64,000 nt of DNA from Paenibacillus sp. EZ-K15 (GCF_002573715.1 NZ_PDHM01000020.1:62001-126000), one strand, 5' to 3'; positions 53,961 through 62,346 are shown, numbered from the stretch's first letter. Program-made: numbers and translations. Notes: generated from the sequence alone by a model not told the origin.

Positions 53961-54767
53961 TTATAGCTTCGTAATTTGCCAGACAACAGGTGTCCGCTTG
54001 ATATGATCTCCGAGCCATTCGGTCGCAATGCTCTGAAAAATGACCGGATCTCCTGTACAGAAAAATTGATGCACCGGGCTCTCCATGCTGCTCGCAAGCT
54101 GACCTTTATCGTACAGAATCGTGCTGACCTCGCGAGCCGTCTCATCGGCGGAGCTGATCAGTTTCACGGACGACCCCATGACCGTCTGGATCGTATTCAT
54201 CAGGAACGGATAGTGAGTACAGCCCAGGATCAGGCAATCAATGGAGGTATCCTTGATGCCTCTCAAGGATTCTTGCACCACCTGCAAGGCATCCTTGGAT
54301 CGGAACAATCCGTGTTCGACGAGCGGTACCAGTTCGGGACAGGCTTGACTTTCCACCTCGACGTAAGGCGAGAGCTGTTTCAGAGCCGCTGTATATGCTC
54401 CGCTGCCAATGGTTCCGACAGTACCGATCACGCCGACGTTACCGGTCTTTGTTGCGCTTATGGCGGCACGCGCCCCTGGGTGAATGACACCGATGACCGG
54501 TACAGGCACTTTGGACGAAATATAATCAAGCGCCGCCGCCGTAGCCGTATTACAGGCGATTACAATCATTTTAGGATCATACTGAATTAAATAATCTACA
54601 ATTTGCTCCGTAAATAAACGGACTTCTTCCGGCGTACGGGGTCCGTAGGGTGCGCGGGCTGTATCTCCGAAGTAAATAATTTTCTCTCTCGGGAGCTGTC
54701 TCATCACTTCTTTAGCGACAGTCAGCCCGCCGACACCCGAGTCTAGTATTGCGATTGCTTGCTGCAC
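53961..54767 (-). CDS. racE: Glutamate racemase
   Basis: 268 aa. Interconverts L- and D-glutamate for peptidoglycan. Catalytic cysteines in VIACNTATAAALDYI and LILGCTHYPFLM; AILDSGVGGLTV and YFGDTARAPYGPR complete the family pattern. GTG start (MQQAIAIL). Usually called racE or murI. Confidence 0.96.
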   Translation of the reverse strand: MQQAIAILDSGVGGLTVAKEVMRQLPREKIIYFGDTARAPYGPRTPEEVRLFTEQIVDYLIQYDPKMIVIACNTATAAALDYISSKVPVPVIGVIHPGARAAISATKTGNVGVIGTVGTIGSGAYTAALKQLSPYVEVESQACPELVPLVEHGLFRSKDALQVVQESLRGIKDTSIDCLILGCTHYPFLMNTIQTVMGSSVKLISSADETAREVSTILYDKGQLASSMESPVHQFFCTGDPVIFQSIATEWLGDHIKRTPVVWQITKL

Positions 54768-54999
54768 GAACCCACCGCTTCCTTCTTGTCAAATTCATGG
54801 TTTACAGTGATACCATATGTCATTTCGGATCGAAATGTACCTTAAATCTTACCCTAATTCCCCCCTATCTTCAACAAGGGCGCCGCTCCCAAAAGACCGT
54901 TGGTTAATTGTTCAAGTAATTGTAGGACTCTTGCTCCGGTCGCTGACCGTAGGTAGTTTATACTATAGTAAGCGCGCGTATAGTAAAGGAGAATTCTAC

Positions 55000-56097
55000 G
55001 TGAATGACAACATACATCATACCGACCTTATGGAAGCTGCGAAGCCGTTTATCGAGCTTTGTTATGCAGAATTAAACCGCAGCCCGGAAGAAGCCGAGGA
55101 CCGGCTCATGAACATCTGCTCACAGATCGAGCTGACAGGTACATATGAGCATACGCTTGAGGAACTGACGCATGGAGCCAAAATGGCTTGGCGAAACAGC
55201 AACCGCTGTATCGGCAGACTGTTTTGGGATCGCCTCAAGGTATTCGATGCTAGGCACTTAACGGAGACCTCTGACATTTTCTCGGCACTCCTTCACCATA
55301 TCGAGAGTGCCACCAATGGCGGAAAAATCATGCCTACGATTACGATTTTCAAGGCTGCACGTCCAAGGGAGGCCCCGCTTATTATCAAAAACCACCAGTT
55401 GATTCGGTATGCCGGTTACGAAACGGCGGACGGGACGATTGGCGATCCGGCTTCTCTATCCTTCACGAAGGAATGCATGGAGCTGGGGTGGCAGGGAGAC
55501 TTGACCGACTATGATGTGCTGCCGCTGGTTGTGCAGCAGGGGAATGAGCCGCCGGAGTGGCTCGCGATACCGAAATCCTACGTGCTGGAAGTCCCTTTGG
55601 AGCATCCCGAACTTCCTGCTCTTAAAGCGGAAGGGATAAAATGGTATGGGGTGCCTCTCATCTCAGACATGCTGCTTGAAATCGGCGGCATTATGTATAC
55701 GGCCGCACCGTTCAACGGCTGGTATATGGGAACCGAAATCGGGGCCCGTAACCTTGCAGACGAAGGGCGCTACAACAAGCTTCCGCTTATTGCCAAGCTG
55801 ATGGGGCAGAATACTTCCAGCGAAACTACCTTATGGAGGGATCGCGCATTGGTTGAACTCAATGCTGCCGTGCTTTATTCCTACAAAAAAGCAGGCGTCA
55901 GCATCGTGGACCATCATTCGGCAGCAGCCCAATTTGGTTTGTTTGAACAGCGCGAACAGCAAGCCGGGCGGGAGCTCACAGGGGATTGGAGTTGGTTGAT
56001 TCCTCCGGTCTCGCCGGCTACAACCCATATTTTCCACACCTCTTATCATAACGACATCCGTTCGCCGAATTTCCATTACAGGAGCAAAGGGCAGTAA
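55000..56097 (+). CDS. nos: Nitric oxide synthase, oxygenase domain
   Basis: 365 aa. Bacterial NOS makes NO and citrulline from L-arginine. The heme-ligand Cys70 lies in KMAWRNSNRCIGRLFW, the substrate-binding Glu in FNGWYMGTEIGARNLADE, and the pterin/dimer end TGDWSWLIPPVSPATTHIFH is complete. No reductase domain, as usual for Bacillales. GTG start with AAAGGAG eight bases upstream; the ORF is open 61 codons further but that stretch is promoter-like and has no ribosome site. NO typically protects against oxidative stress. Confidence 0.96.
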   Translation: MNDNIHHTDLMEAAKPFIELCYAELNRSPEEAEDRLMNICSQIELTGTYEHTLEELTHGAKMAWRNSNRCIGRLFWDRLKVFDARHLTETSDIFSALLHHIESATNGGKIMPTITIFKAARPREAPLIIKNHQLIRYAGYETADGTIGDPASLSFTKECMELGWQGDLTDYDVLPLVVQQGNEPPEWLAIPKSYVLEVPLEHPELPALKAEGIKWYGVPLISDMLLEIGGIMYTAAPFNGWYMGTEIGARNLADEGRYNKLPLIAKLMGQNTSSETTLWRDRALVELNAAVLYSYKKAGVSIVDHHSAAAQFGLFEQREQQAGRELTGDWSWLIPPVSPATTHIFHTSYHNDIRSPNFHYRSKGQ

Positions 56098-56130
56098 TCG
56101 GGGCTTTATTTCGCATCGTTTATACACAGC

Positions 56131-56161
56131 AAAGCCGGGGCTCTGTGCCGCCCCGGCCTTC
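56131..56161 (+). terminator. Terminator of nos
   Basis: AAGCCGGGGC - TCTGTGCC - GCCCCGGCCTT. Confidence 0.75.
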
Positions 56162-56223
56162 ATGTATTTTGGCGTGATCCTTATCCTCGTAAATGAGTGC
56201 TGAAGCGGTCATCTGATCCCGGA

Positions 56224-56586
56224 TTAATCGTTGACCTTCACTTCGGCAGCAGTGGACACATAAGCCTCATCTTCAAAATCCTCGTCAAACGCGGAGACTT
56301 CTGCAATTTCCTCATCCGCCAGCCAGCTTTCTTGCCGGTTGCGCCAGGACTGAATGTCGGAGATCACATTCTCTGCCCGATCCGTCATAATGCCGATCAG
56401 GTTAACGCCCTGCTCTCCTACCTTCTCTGCTGCCTCCTGCACCTTGGTGCCGATGCCGCGGGCGCCGTCGGCAATGTCATTCCGAAGCTCTTTGCCGGAT
56501 TTTGGAGCCAGAAGAAGTGCGGTAACAGAACCTGCAACACTGCCGATCAATACTCCCCAGAGGAGTCCTTTGCTCTTCTCTTTCAT
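56224..56586 (-). CDS. YtxH domain-containing protein
   Basis: 120 aa. Hydrophobic N-terminal segment GLLWGVLIGSVAGSVTALLLAPKSGKELRNDIADG is the YtxH signature, followed by an amphipathic helix and an acidic tail. Homologues belong to the general stress regulon. Downstream of a DUF948 gene by 16 bases, the usual ytxG-ytxH order. Confidence 0.9.
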   Translation of the reverse strand: MKEKSKGLLWGVLIGSVAGSVTALLLAPKSGKELRNDIADGARGIGTKVQEAAEKVGEQGVNLIGIMTDRAENVISDIQSWRNRQESWLADEEIAEVSAFDEDFEDEAYVSTAAEVKVND

Positions 56587-56602
56587 TATTCCATCTCTCC
56601 TT

Positions 56603-57055
56603 CTATTTGGCTTGCCCTTCGTCGGATTTGGAGGTGTATTTGTTCCATGAATGCCAAAGCGTCATTCCGGCATCAACCCACCGGAACATCTCCCCGATCT
56701 GCCGTTCATTATCGAGGCGAGCACGTTCCAGATGCTCAATGGCGGTTATGGAAGCTTTTTTCCCTACAGCATGAACCGCATCGGCCGTCTTGGCTACCGC
56801 TGACGCAGCATCGGACATGGAAGCGGCAATAGCTTCGCTGGCCGCCAGCTGACGCTGAATCATCTCTAACGAGACCGATGCCTGCTCCAGCACTTGCGAG
56901 GCTTCTTGACTCAATCGGCTACTGTCTTCCTCAAGCCGGCCCAGCATGGTCTCGGCCCGCCTGATCAGCTTTTTAACCGACACCATCATGATCACCGCCG
57001 CAACCGCGATCAGAACGATGCCGATAGCAGCGGCCAGCGCACTCCATTCTGTCAT
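56603..57055 (-). CDS. DUF948 (YtxG-like) protein
   Basis: 150 aa. One N-terminal membrane helix (6-27) followed by a long coiled-coil region rich in Ala, Glu and Ser (30-120), with RRAETMLGRLEEDSSRLSQEA. Typical partner of YtxH in a stress operon. AAGGAGG ribosome site. Confidence 0.88.
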   Translation of the reverse strand: MTEWSALAAAIGIVLIAVAAVIMMVSVKKLIRRAETMLGRLEEDSSRLSQEASQVLEQASVSLEMIQRQLAASEAIAASMSDAASAVAKTADAVHAVGKKASITAIEHLERARLDNERQIGEMFRWVDAGMTLWHSWNKYTSKSDEGQAK

Positions 57056-57223
57056 CGGGAACTCCTCCTTTCGTCCGACCGGGCGAATGCCTAGTCGCTT
57101 GATGCATTATAAGCAGCATGGGCTTGTCTTGACACAACATCGGCGATTTTTTTATTCCAGCAGAGAAAAACCACGAGTATCCCCGCAACTTCGGAACATC
57201 CCAGCCGCTTGAGATAAAGTCAA

Positions 57224-57266
57224 CAAAAAAACAGACCGTTCAGGGATTCCCTGAACGGTCTGTTTT
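57224..57266. terminator. Terminator downstream of the HepT-like gene
   Basis: ACAGACCGTTCAGGGA / TCCCTGAACGGTCTGT with A-run and T-run on either side. Confidence 0.9.
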
Positions 57267-57331
57267 GGATGAATCGTATGGAAGAGCCCATGGCGCATCA
57301 CGGATATCTCTTTTTTAAAACTATACAAGCC

Positions 57332-57754
57332 TCAGTACATCTCGTTCTTTAAATACTCACGGACATTTCCCGCAAACTGCTCCAGCACATCAGGCAGAAT
57401 CGGGGTTAAAGAATGAAGCGTATGCCTGTCCCAATCATAGTAGTCCTGCACGAGCGGTTTACGCAATCGAACCAGCTCCAGCAGCACCTTATGAACCTCT
57501 TCGGGGAACACCTTCTCCTCATGATTAATATCCATGATATCTTCATAACTGCTGGCATCCCGCATAATAAATCCGTCAATCAAGTAGCTACCGACATCCG
57601 TTACGACTTCGATCGCCAGATGAAGCGCTCGCTCCTGAACCAAGCCCAGCACCAGGCCTCCGTCCCATGATTGTGCCGCGGCACGCAATCCTTCCGCAAT
57701 TTCAGGAATCGCGCTCAGACGCCGTTCAATTTGTTCTTGATTCACATAATACAC
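57332..57754 (-). CDS. DUF86/HepT-like (YutE family) protein
   Basis: 140 aa all-helical. ALHLAIEVVTDVGSYLIDGFIMRDASSYEDIMDIN matches the YutE branch of DUF86. The HepT RNase motif R-x4-H-x-Y reads R-KPLV-QDY here, with Gln for His, so RNase activity is doubtful. No MntA-type nucleotidyltransferase antitoxin gene is adjacent. GTG start after AGGAG with a proper spacer. Confidence 0.85.
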   Translation of the reverse strand: MYYVNQEQIERRLSAIPEIAEGLRAAAQSWDGGLVLGLVQERALHLAIEVVTDVGSYLIDGFIMRDASSYEDIMDINHEEKVFPEEVHKVLLELVRLRKPLVQDYYDWDRHTLHSLTPILPDVLEQFAGNVREYLKNEMY

Positions 57755-57799
57755 CGTAAATCTCCTCCAGCCTGTTTGTTGTAAAGTCTATATCATTGC

Positions 57800-58087
57800 C
57801 TACACTTCAAAATCAACGCTAAGCGTATGATCTTTCACCGTATTGATGTATTGGATCACTTCCTGGTGAACAGGATGAACGGCATATGCTTGCAAATCTT
57901 CAAGATTGTCCACTTCAACGATCAAAGCCAAATCATAAGAGCGCTCGGAGCGAATAACATCGGCACCTGCCTCAAGGGATCTTAGCATCGGAATCTTGCC
58001 ATCCATATCACGCAGCACCTGCACCGTCTTCTCAATATTCTCGGCGGATGAATCCTTCAATTTGAAAAAAACAATATGTTTAATCAT
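57800..58087 (-). CDS. Dabb family (stress-responsive A/B barrel) protein
   Basis: 95 aa. MIKHIVFFKLKDSSAENIEKTVQVLRDM...LALIVEVDNLEDLQAYAVHPVHQEVIQYI is the full Dabb ferredoxin-like fold with the HP-H motif. GGAGG eight bases before the ATG; the frame extends upstream without support. Function unknown, possibly a stress-related dimeric barrel. Confidence 0.9.
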   Translation of the reverse strand: MIKHIVFFKLKDSSAENIEKTVQVLRDMDGKIPMLRSLEAGADVIRSERSYDLALIVEVDNLEDLQAYAVHPVHQEVIQYINTVKDHTLSVDFEV

Positions 58088-58312
58088 CGTCCGTTCCTCC
58101 ATCTCTAGCATGTATGTAAATCTTTCGTATCTATCATACCCCGTTCGTCCGGAAAAAGAAATCGCTCCCACTAACATATCGGACATATCAGCTGCGCCAG
58201 ATCTAGCCAAATAGGAGCACGTTCTGACTTACGCCAGAACGCGCTCCTGAAATCGACATTCTATTTAAGGGAACGACCGCTACAATCACGAACTTAATTG
58301 GTTCAGCATGTT

Positions 58313-59122
58313 CTAGGCAACCCAGACGCCGGCGGCTCCTGCCTGAGCAAGTCCCCTGGTAATTCCGGCACCATCCCCGCCACAATAAAGACCCTTGATT
58401 TCCGTCTCGAAGGACTCCGACAGCTTCGGTCTTGCGGAGTAGAACTTGGCCTCCACCCCGTAGAACAGCGTGTGCTCCGATGCAATCCCCGGCGTGACTT
58501 TATCAAGCGCTTCGACCATCTCGATCAGGCTTTTCATAGTGTTGTACGGCAGCACCAAGCCAAGATCTCCAGGAACCGCTTCCTTCAGCGTCGGCTCCAG
58601 AAACCCTTCACGAATTCGGCCTTCGGTGGATCTCCGGCCGCGGAGCACGTCACCGTATTTCTGCACAATGACCCCGCCGCTGGATAGATCGTTAGCCCGC
58701 TTGCATATTTCACGCGCATATTCGTTAGGCTTGTCAAACGGCTCCGTAAACTTATGGGATACGAGCAGCGCAAAGTTCGTATTGGCTGATCCCAAAGCCG
58801 GATCTTTGTAGGAATGGCCATTGGCCGCCATAACTCCACTATGGTTCTCAACCACAACATGACCGGAAGGATTGCTGCAGAACGTACGCACCCGGGTCCA
58901 ACCGAGGTGTTAAAGATGAATTTGCCTTCATACAAATGCTCGTTGATCTCGCGCATGACCACATCCGAGGTTTCCACCCGAACGCCCACGTCCACTTGGT
59001 TATTATGCATTTTCAATCTGCGTTTTTTTAATATACCGGTCAACCAGGCAGAGCCGTCACGCCCAGGGGCAACCATCACTAAATTCGCCTCATGGACCTC
59101 CCCGCCTTTCATTGTGATACCG
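58313..59122 (-). pseudogene. 3' fragment of a COG2509-type FAD-dependent oxidoreductase, frameshifted
   Basis: The fragment begins at GITMKGGEVHEANLVMVAPGRDG directly after the IS element and continues KMHNNQVDVGVRVE. Near 58890-58900 the frame changes: losing one base from a CCC run explains the switch from ...NTSVGPG to VRTFCSNPSGHVVVEN. It then reads to the natural end IKGLYCGGDGAGITRGLAQAGAAG. These are conserved blocks of the long-known 'uncharacterised FAD-dependent dehydrogenase' family. Roughly 100-150 codons are missing between this part and the 5' fragment. Confidence 0.85.
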
Positions 59123-59290
59123 TTGAGACTCCCACGGCTAAAGCCGCAAGCTGACACCTTCGGTATCATTGGGATTCTTGGGTGGTAGTCGGTCGTGCAT
59201 TTCTGCTAACCGTAGTTCCCCCAAGTTCAGGGCTGTCTCATCAGCCCGTCCTAAGACAGTGCATATAGCATCTTAGGCTGACAGACTGTT
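59103..59290 (-). ncRNA. Candidate omega RNA (reRNA) of TnpB
   Basis: TnpB nucleases use an RNA spanning the end of tnpB and the right end of the element, followed by a guide copied from flanking DNA. The right end here has a CGGCTTTAGCCG hairpin and ends ...GTCTCAA at 59123, like known omega RNA scaffolds ending in TCAA. The guide would be the first ~16-20 flanking bases (59122 down to 59103). Boundaries are inferred, not measured. Confidence 0.45.
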
Positions 59291-60328
59291 ACCATCTGCC
59301 ACAGGTTGATTCATAATATTGATCGCTCCAACCCGATCACGATGAGCGTGGAATCCGCATGAGCATTCGTACCTTCTGTCTTTTGCTTTGTTCTTCTCCC
59401 CACAGGCAGGACAAGATTGCGAAGTGTAGGCAGGATCTACCTCCACAACCTTAATGCCGACAAGCTTTGCTTTGTAGGAGATGAATTGTTGAAGCTGATA
59501 GAATGTCCAGCTATGCAGATTCTTTGCGTTTTTGCGGCTTGTTCTTGCCGTCTTGCGAATATTCTCTAGTCGTTCAAGCTTGATGATTGACACACCTTCC
59601 TCAATGGCTGTATCGACAATTTGCCGACTAATCTTATGGTTTTGATCTTTCATCCAACGTTGCTCTTTATTACCTAGCTTACGAATGGCAGACAATTTTT
59701 TGAGTTTTCCTAATTTACGCCTACGTTGTTGGTGCTTTCTTCGTATGTACTTGTTTTGTCTGCCGTTTCCAAAGAATCGGGTTTTACCTGTAGAAGTTAC
59801 AGAAACAGCAGGAACTTTTAAACCAAGATCAATTCCCATGATGTTTTCGTTGCTTGTTACACTTGTTGGCACTTCTACCGAAATTTGAGCGTACCATTTC
59901 CCTGACTTTTCAATGATACGCATCAATCCAAGTTTGGCTTTTCTTAACAGCTCCATATCTCTACTAGTCGCTGTAGCACGAAACGTTGTTTTCTTCGTCT
60001 TTTCATCTACAACGATAGGGAAAGCAACTGTATTTTCGGATACCGTGTAGTTTTGATTGTTAACGAAATATACAGGTTTTTTAAGAATTGGACGAACACC
60101 AAGTTTCTTGATTTTACTGAAAACACTTTTGGCATCACGAATCGCTTGATTACAAACGGCAGACGGAAGAATTGTTTCTACATCTTTTGTAGTCATTTTC
60201 GGAAATGCCCCCAGTTGTTCAGCCCGTTCGGTTAGTTGATTGACTACCCGAATGTACTCATTTCCCAATTGATCTAGAATGGCTGGTTGATCAGGAAATA
60301 TGCGTATCTTAACGGTTAAAACTTGCAT
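59273..60328 (-). CDS. tnpB: TnpB, RNA-guided nuclease of IS200/IS605
   Basis: 351 aa. The RuvC-like catalytic triad is complete: Asp167 in MGIDLGLKVPAV, Glu252 in IIKLERLENIRK and Asp331 in HAHRDRVGAINIM. The zinc ribbon is CPACGEKN...YECSCGF (C306, C309, C322, C324). N-terminal OrfB/HTH region precedes. ATG with AGGGGGTG upstream, four bases after the tnpA stop. Known TnpB proteins cut DNA next to the transposon target motif using the omega RNA. Confidence 0.94.
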   Translation of the reverse strand: MQVLTVKIRIFPDQPAILDQLGNEYIRVVNQLTERAEQLGAFPKMTTKDVETILPSAVCNQAIRDAKSVFSKIKKLGVRPILKKPVYFVNNQNYTVSENTVAFPIVVDEKTKKTTFRATATSRDMELLRKAKLGLMRIIEKSGKWYAQISVEVPTSVTSNENIMGIDLGLKVPAVSVTSTGKTRFFGNGRQNKYIRRKHQQRRRKLGKLKKLSAIRKLGNKEQRWMKDQNHKISRQIVDTAIEEGVSIIKLERLENIRKTARTSRKNAKNLHSWTFYQLQQFISYKAKLVGIKVVEVDPAYTSQSCPACGEKNKAKDRRYECSCGFHAHRDRVGAINIMNQPVADGNSLSA

Positions 60329-60332
60329 GTGT

Positions 60333-60731
60333 TCACCCCCTTTTCTTTTGTTCTTCAACATAACGCTTTACGGTTTCGCTTGATACGTTTCCAGCTGTAC
60401 TAACGAAAAAAGAACGTGTCCACAGACTAGGCAAATGAGCAAGATGCTCAAACTCCTGCCTTAATATTCGAGAGGTTACTCCTTTCACTTTTGCCATAAC
60501 GTCTGATGGAGAATCGGTGGGAAGACAGTTCAGGAACAGATGGACATGATCGGGCATAACTTCCATCGCCACAATAATCCAGTTATTCTGATGGCATATT
60601 TCAGCTAATAGCTCCTTGAATCGAATTTCCACTTGTTTTACTAACACTTTTCTTCGATAACGAGGGCAGAAAACAAAATGATAGTTAATGAGAGATACTG
60701 TTGTAGCTGTACGTCTATATTCTTGTCCCAT
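60333..60731 (-). CDS. tnpA: TnpA, Y1 HUH transposase of IS200/IS605
   Basis: 132 aa. HUH motif at MPDHVHLFLNC (His62, His64) and the catalytic Tyr124 in TVKRYVEEQ. Starts MGQEYRRTATTVSLINYHFVFCPRYRR, typical for the family. Single-strand peel-and-paste transposase. Full length. Confidence 0.95.
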   Translation of the reverse strand: MGQEYRRTATTVSLINYHFVFCPRYRRKVLVKQVEIRFKELLAEICHQNNWIIVAMEVMPDHVHLFLNCLPTDSPSDVMAKVKGVTSRILRQEFEHLAHLPSLWTRSFFVSTAGNVSSETVKRYVEEQKKRG

Positions 60732-60898
60732 AAAACAATTGTATCAGTTTAACCACACAACTGCAACGATTAAACAAAAAGAAAAGCATACACGCACACG
60801 TGCTATGTGTTTGCCCTTCCCATCCCATGAAGGGATGTTCTGGCAAAGCCGTCTTTCATCCCACGATTAAAACCGTGGGCTTTCAGTCGGCAATCACT

Positions 60899-61122
60899 GT
60901 AATCGAACAAGCCGGCAAACAACCAGCAAATTCCTTACGTCCTACTGCCGGTGGACAGAGCTTAATCTTCTCCTCCAGGATCGGACAGCTTCTCCGGTAA
61001 ATATCATGTCCCTTATCAACCAGCAGTACCTTGCTTCCTGGTGACTTCAATGTCAGTTCATAACAAGCGAAAATGCCAGCCGGACCGGCACCAACAACGA
61101 TAACATCATATTTGCTCATCAT
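60899..61122 (-). pseudogene. 5' fragment of the riboswitch-controlled FAD-dependent oxidoreductase
   Basis: Begins M(M)SKYDVIVVGAGPAGIFACYELTLKSPGSKVLLVDKG with a complete Rossmann dinucleotide motif GxGxxG and the acidic strand end, then CPILEEKIKLCPPAVGRKEFAGC...ACSIT, the Cys-rich stretch of COG2509 proteins. The reading frame enters the insertion sequence and stops after a few codons. The intact gene would have been about 450-470 codons. Confidence 0.87.
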
Positions 61123-61170
61123 ATCCCCCTGTGTGTTTGACTGTCGCTTTGCACACACCGCTTCGGGCAC

Positions 61171-61224
61171 AAAAAAAACCCTGCTCCGAATAGGTATGCT
61201 TGCGCATCCTATTCGTAGTCAGGA
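61171..61224 (-). terminator. Riboswitch-controlled terminator
   Basis: On the minus strand CCTG-ACTA-CGAATAGG and CCTATTCG-GAG-CAGG pair across a GCAA-capped inner stem and are followed by eight T. The 5' arm is the same sequence that forms the 3' strand of aptamer helix P1 and part of P3. Confidence 0.85.
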
Positions 61225-61280
61225 ATTTAAGGTCCCTTGTAGAAACCCCTGAACCTTATTTTCAGGGATATACAAATAAG
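61208..61280 (-). promoter_or_regulatory. Purine (guanine-class) riboswitch aptamer
   Basis: The three-way junction is readable on the minus strand: P1 CUUAUUUGUA / UACGAAUAGG; P2 CCUGAA / UUCAGG with an AAUAAGG loop; J2/3 GUUUCUAC; P3 AGGGA / UCCU with a CCUUAAA loop; J3/1 GACUACG. J2/3 and J3/1 are the invariant ligand pocket. The discriminator base corresponding to C74 is C, which selects guanine/hypoxanthine over adenine. It precedes the FAD oxidoreductase start by about 90 bases. Confidence 0.9.
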
Positions 61281-61306
61281 CATCTTATTCTTTATCAACC
61301 ATAGTT

Positions 61307-61335
61307 AATATAAAGCGAATTTACGAATGAGTCAA
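61307..61335 (-). promoter_or_regulatory. Promoter of the riboswitch transcript
   Basis: Minus-strand TTGACT, a 17-base spacer, TATATT; predicted start near 61300, 20 bases before the aptamer. The rest of the gap up to 61580 holds only a possible TATAAT (about 61429) for the downstream plus-strand gene. Confidence 0.75.
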
Positions 61336-61580
61336 TTTCATTTATGTTTATTGTTCGTATATAACCTTTTATATTCTGGATTAAAACGCAATTACCCGAG
61401 TTTTAACAACAAAAGGCGAACGTTACATTATAATGATTAATCAAATGAGCGGGTCTATCGAACCATTACATCCGACTTATAAATCAGGTAACAACGAAAT
61501 GGAAACAATTGTTTTATGTTTGGCTATTGAAAAGTGAGTGTCGAATATTGTAGTATTGTGTTAAAAAAATCGGAGGAATT

Positions 61581-62177
61581 ATGCCTACACAACTGCAGCA
61601 AGAAAAACACTCCATTGAGGCGTGGTCCCTGATCAATCGTAAATATTTGGGGAAAGGTGTGCGAGTCAAGCGCTTTCGCCGGCCGACCCGCTGCCAAATT
61701 CGCAACCGCGTCCTACTAGCCGTACTTATGGCCAACGATATCAAATTGTCGCAATTGGCCGAGGAACTGGGAGTATCCTCCCGTAGTGTCAGCGCCTGGG
61801 TATATGAGGGACGCGTTCCCGGAAAAAACAACCTGGAGAAGGCCTGTGACTACTTGGGTTATCCCCGCCACATACTCTTCAGAGAGGAACTGCTGGACAA
61901 GTCTCCTTTAATCTGTCAGCCGGCACCTTCCCGCTTCATGAAACGCACCCTGACACGTTCACCCGTTAGCAACCGGATTTTGACAGGTCTGTGCATGGTT
62001 CATGATTTGTCGGTTAGTGATGTCAGCCGCTGGATCGGCGTGCACCCCGGTACATTCCGCAAATGGCTGCACCAGGGGACCGTACCATCCGCAGCGTTCC
62101 AAGAAAAAGCGGAACAGTTCTTCCGTATCCCTAAATCTGTTCTATTCGCAGATTGCGCATTAAAGCAAAATTCCTAA
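61581..62177 (+). CDS. Tandem helix-turn-helix DNA-binding protein
   Basis: 198 aa with two related XRE-like HTH units. Unit 1 (about 43-102): NRVLLAVLMANDIKLSQLAEE...SVSAWVYEGRVP...LGYPRHILF. Unit 2 (about 127-187): NRILTGLCMVHDLSVSDVSRW...TFRKWLHQGTVP...FRIPKSVLF. The parallel spacing shows an internal duplication. No ligand or catalytic domain is attached. CGGAGG ribosome site. I do not recognise a named family. A regulator role is inferred. Confidence 0.75.
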   Translation: MPTQLQQEKHSIEAWSLINRKYLGKGVRVKRFRRPTRCQIRNRVLLAVLMANDIKLSQLAEELGVSSRSVSAWVYEGRVPGKNNLEKACDYLGYPRHILFREELLDKSPLICQPAPSRFMKRTLTRSPVSNRILTGLCMVHDLSVSDVSRWIGVHPGTFRKWLHQGTVPSAAFQEKAEQFFRIPKSVLFADCALKQNS

Positions 62178-62346
62178 TTAAAGTTGCCGTAATATCATAA
62201 CCATACTTATATTTCAACCCATGCCCAGCTTGCCGGATCGGTCCGGCTAAGCCGGGCTTATTTTCTGTTATGGCATATTTCGAGACGATCAGGGAATACA
62301 AGTAACATTCAAGATTGCAACATTCAACATTGAGGTGACCAGACAT

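Larger units (their letters stand above)
59123..60898 (-). mobile_element. IS200/IS605-family insertion sequence (IS605/IS608-like)
   Basis: About 1.78 kb, order left end - tnpA - tnpB - right end on the minus strand. The left end carries a hairpin (CCCACG/CGTGGG, 60860-60879). The right end has its own imperfect hairpin. There are no terminal inverted repeats or target duplication, as expected for this family. The base preceding the left end on the minus strand completes TTAC, the target tetranucleotide known for IS608. Both proteins look intact. It sits inside the FAD oxidoreductase gene. Confidence 0.88.

Noticed and set aside
61171..61224. Simple intrinsic terminator of an upstream minus-strand gene
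   Set aside because: No minus-strand gene precedes it; the promoter and purine aptamer directly upstream show it is a riboswitch expression platform.
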